This document shows, piece by piece, positions 6,805-7,205 of a DNA stretch of 7,205 nt. The stretch is taken from NCBI GenBank assembly GCA_005879815.1, contig VBKA01000058.1, positions 1 through 7,205 on the forward strand. Direction: 5' to 3'. The notes under the pieces are model-generated. The model saw only the letters and a list, made by a program, of their open reading frames with translations. It was not told where the DNA came from and ran no database searches. Position 1 is the first letter of the stretch. The number at the start of each line of letters is the position of its first letter. Source of the DNA: Chloroflexota bacterium. Lineage in GTDB: Bacteria; Chloroflexota; Limnocylindria; QHBO01. A program made the translations under genes and the position numbers.

Positions 6805-7204
6805 TCATCCGCAGGACGTCGAGTACCTCATCCAGCTGCTCATCAGTGAGCTTGCCGTCGCGCACGAACCCGCGCTCGATCACCACCTGGCGGATGCGCT
6901 TGTTCTCGGCCAGCGCCTGCTTGGCGACCTTCGCGGCCTCCTCGTAGCCGATGTAGCGGTTCAGGGCCGTGACGATGGCCGGCGAACCCTCGGCGTAGGC
7001 CCGTGCACGGGCCTCGTCGGCGGTGATGCCGTCGACGAGCCGCTCTGCGAACAGCCGCGAAGCGTTGGCCAGCAGCCCGATGGACTGGAGCAGGTTGCTC
7101 CCCAGCATCGGCAGCATGATGTTCAGCTCGAACGCGCCCGATGCGCCGCCCCAGGCAATCGCGGCGTCGTTGCCGACCACCTGCGCGCAGACCATCAGCA
7201 GCGC
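6794..7204 (-). CDS. fumC: fumarate hydratase class II, C-terminal part (start beyond right edge)
   Basis: The frame is open to the right edge and gives 136 residues of the C-terminal end of a fumarase/aspartase-superfamily enzyme. Class II fumarase reversibly hydrates fumarate to L-malate in the TCA cycle, as a cytoplasmic homotetramer. The segment ALLMVCAQVVGNDAAIAWGG followed by ASGAFELNIMLP corresponds to the FumC region just after the GSSxMPxKxNP signature, which would lie outside the window. The small C-terminal domain GSPAIVTALNRYIGYEEAAK and the ending LDVLRMTQR resemble high-GC FumC proteins. The related aspartate ammonia-lyase has a similar C-terminal domain, so it is the main alternative, but ALNRYIGYE and the tail favour fumarase. 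An ATG at 7195 is internal, not the true start. The TGA stop overlaps the GTG of the small membrane protein gene. Catalytic residues cannot be checked here. Confidence 0.9.
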   Translation of the reverse strand, partial: ALLMVCAQVVGNDAAIAWGGASGAFELNIMLPMLGSNLLQSIGLLANASRLFAERLVDGITADEARARAYAEGSPAIVTALNRYIGYEEAAKVAKQALAENKRIRQVVIERGFVRDGKLTDEQLDEVLDVLRMTQR

Positions 7205-7205
7205 C

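Noticed and set aside
7193..7195. ATG as start of a 133-residue fumarase-like protein
   Set aside because: Homology to the interior of FumC continues upstream of this codon to the window edge, so the ATG is internal and the gene is cut by the edge.

Overview
The window is GC-rich bacterial DNA. All six genes I can support lie on the minus strand, so transcription runs from the right edge (7205) to the left edge (1). No tRNA, rRNA, CRISPR array, insertion sequence or phage gene was seen. The strong G/C preference at third codon positions, frequent GTG starts, the zinc-ribbon/class III cyclase/ATPase/TPR fusion and a LysM polysaccharide-deacetylase lipoprotein fit a high-GC environmental bacterium such as Chloroflexota or Actinomycetota. 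This placement is an inference from protein style, not from a marker gene.

Layout in order of transcription: (1) the C-terminal part of a class II fumarase, cut by the right edge (7204-6794). (2) A 34-residue single-span membrane protein (6797-6693) whose GTG start overlaps the fumarase stop by 4 bases. An 8-bp perfect hairpin carries that stop codon in its loop. (3) An NAD(P)-dependent aldehyde dehydrogenase with all catalytic residues (6670-5141). (4) A 1153-residue signalling protein: zinc ribbon, class III nucleotide cyclase, STAND/AAA-type ATPase and TPR-like helical tail (5111-1650). (5) A stand-alone Lon substrate-binding (LON/PUA-like) domain protein (1625-879). (6) A LysM plus NodB polysaccharide-deacetylase lipoprotein, cut by the left edge (867-1).

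Gaps between genes are -4, 22, 29, 24 and 11 bases, so no stretch over 300 bases is free of genes. The spacing suggests one transcript or a few overlapping ones, although the functions do not form a recognised pathway. Fumarase and aldehyde dehydrogenase are central or carbon metabolism. The cyclase-ATPase is probably a signal-integrating regulator, the LON protein may take part in protein quality control, and the deacetylase probably modifies cell-wall polymer outside the membrane.

The least explained parts are the tiny membrane protein, the hairpin at its start, and the cyclase leader, which has no evident Shine-Dalgarno sequence but has a small hairpin and an anti-Shine-Dalgarno-like run.
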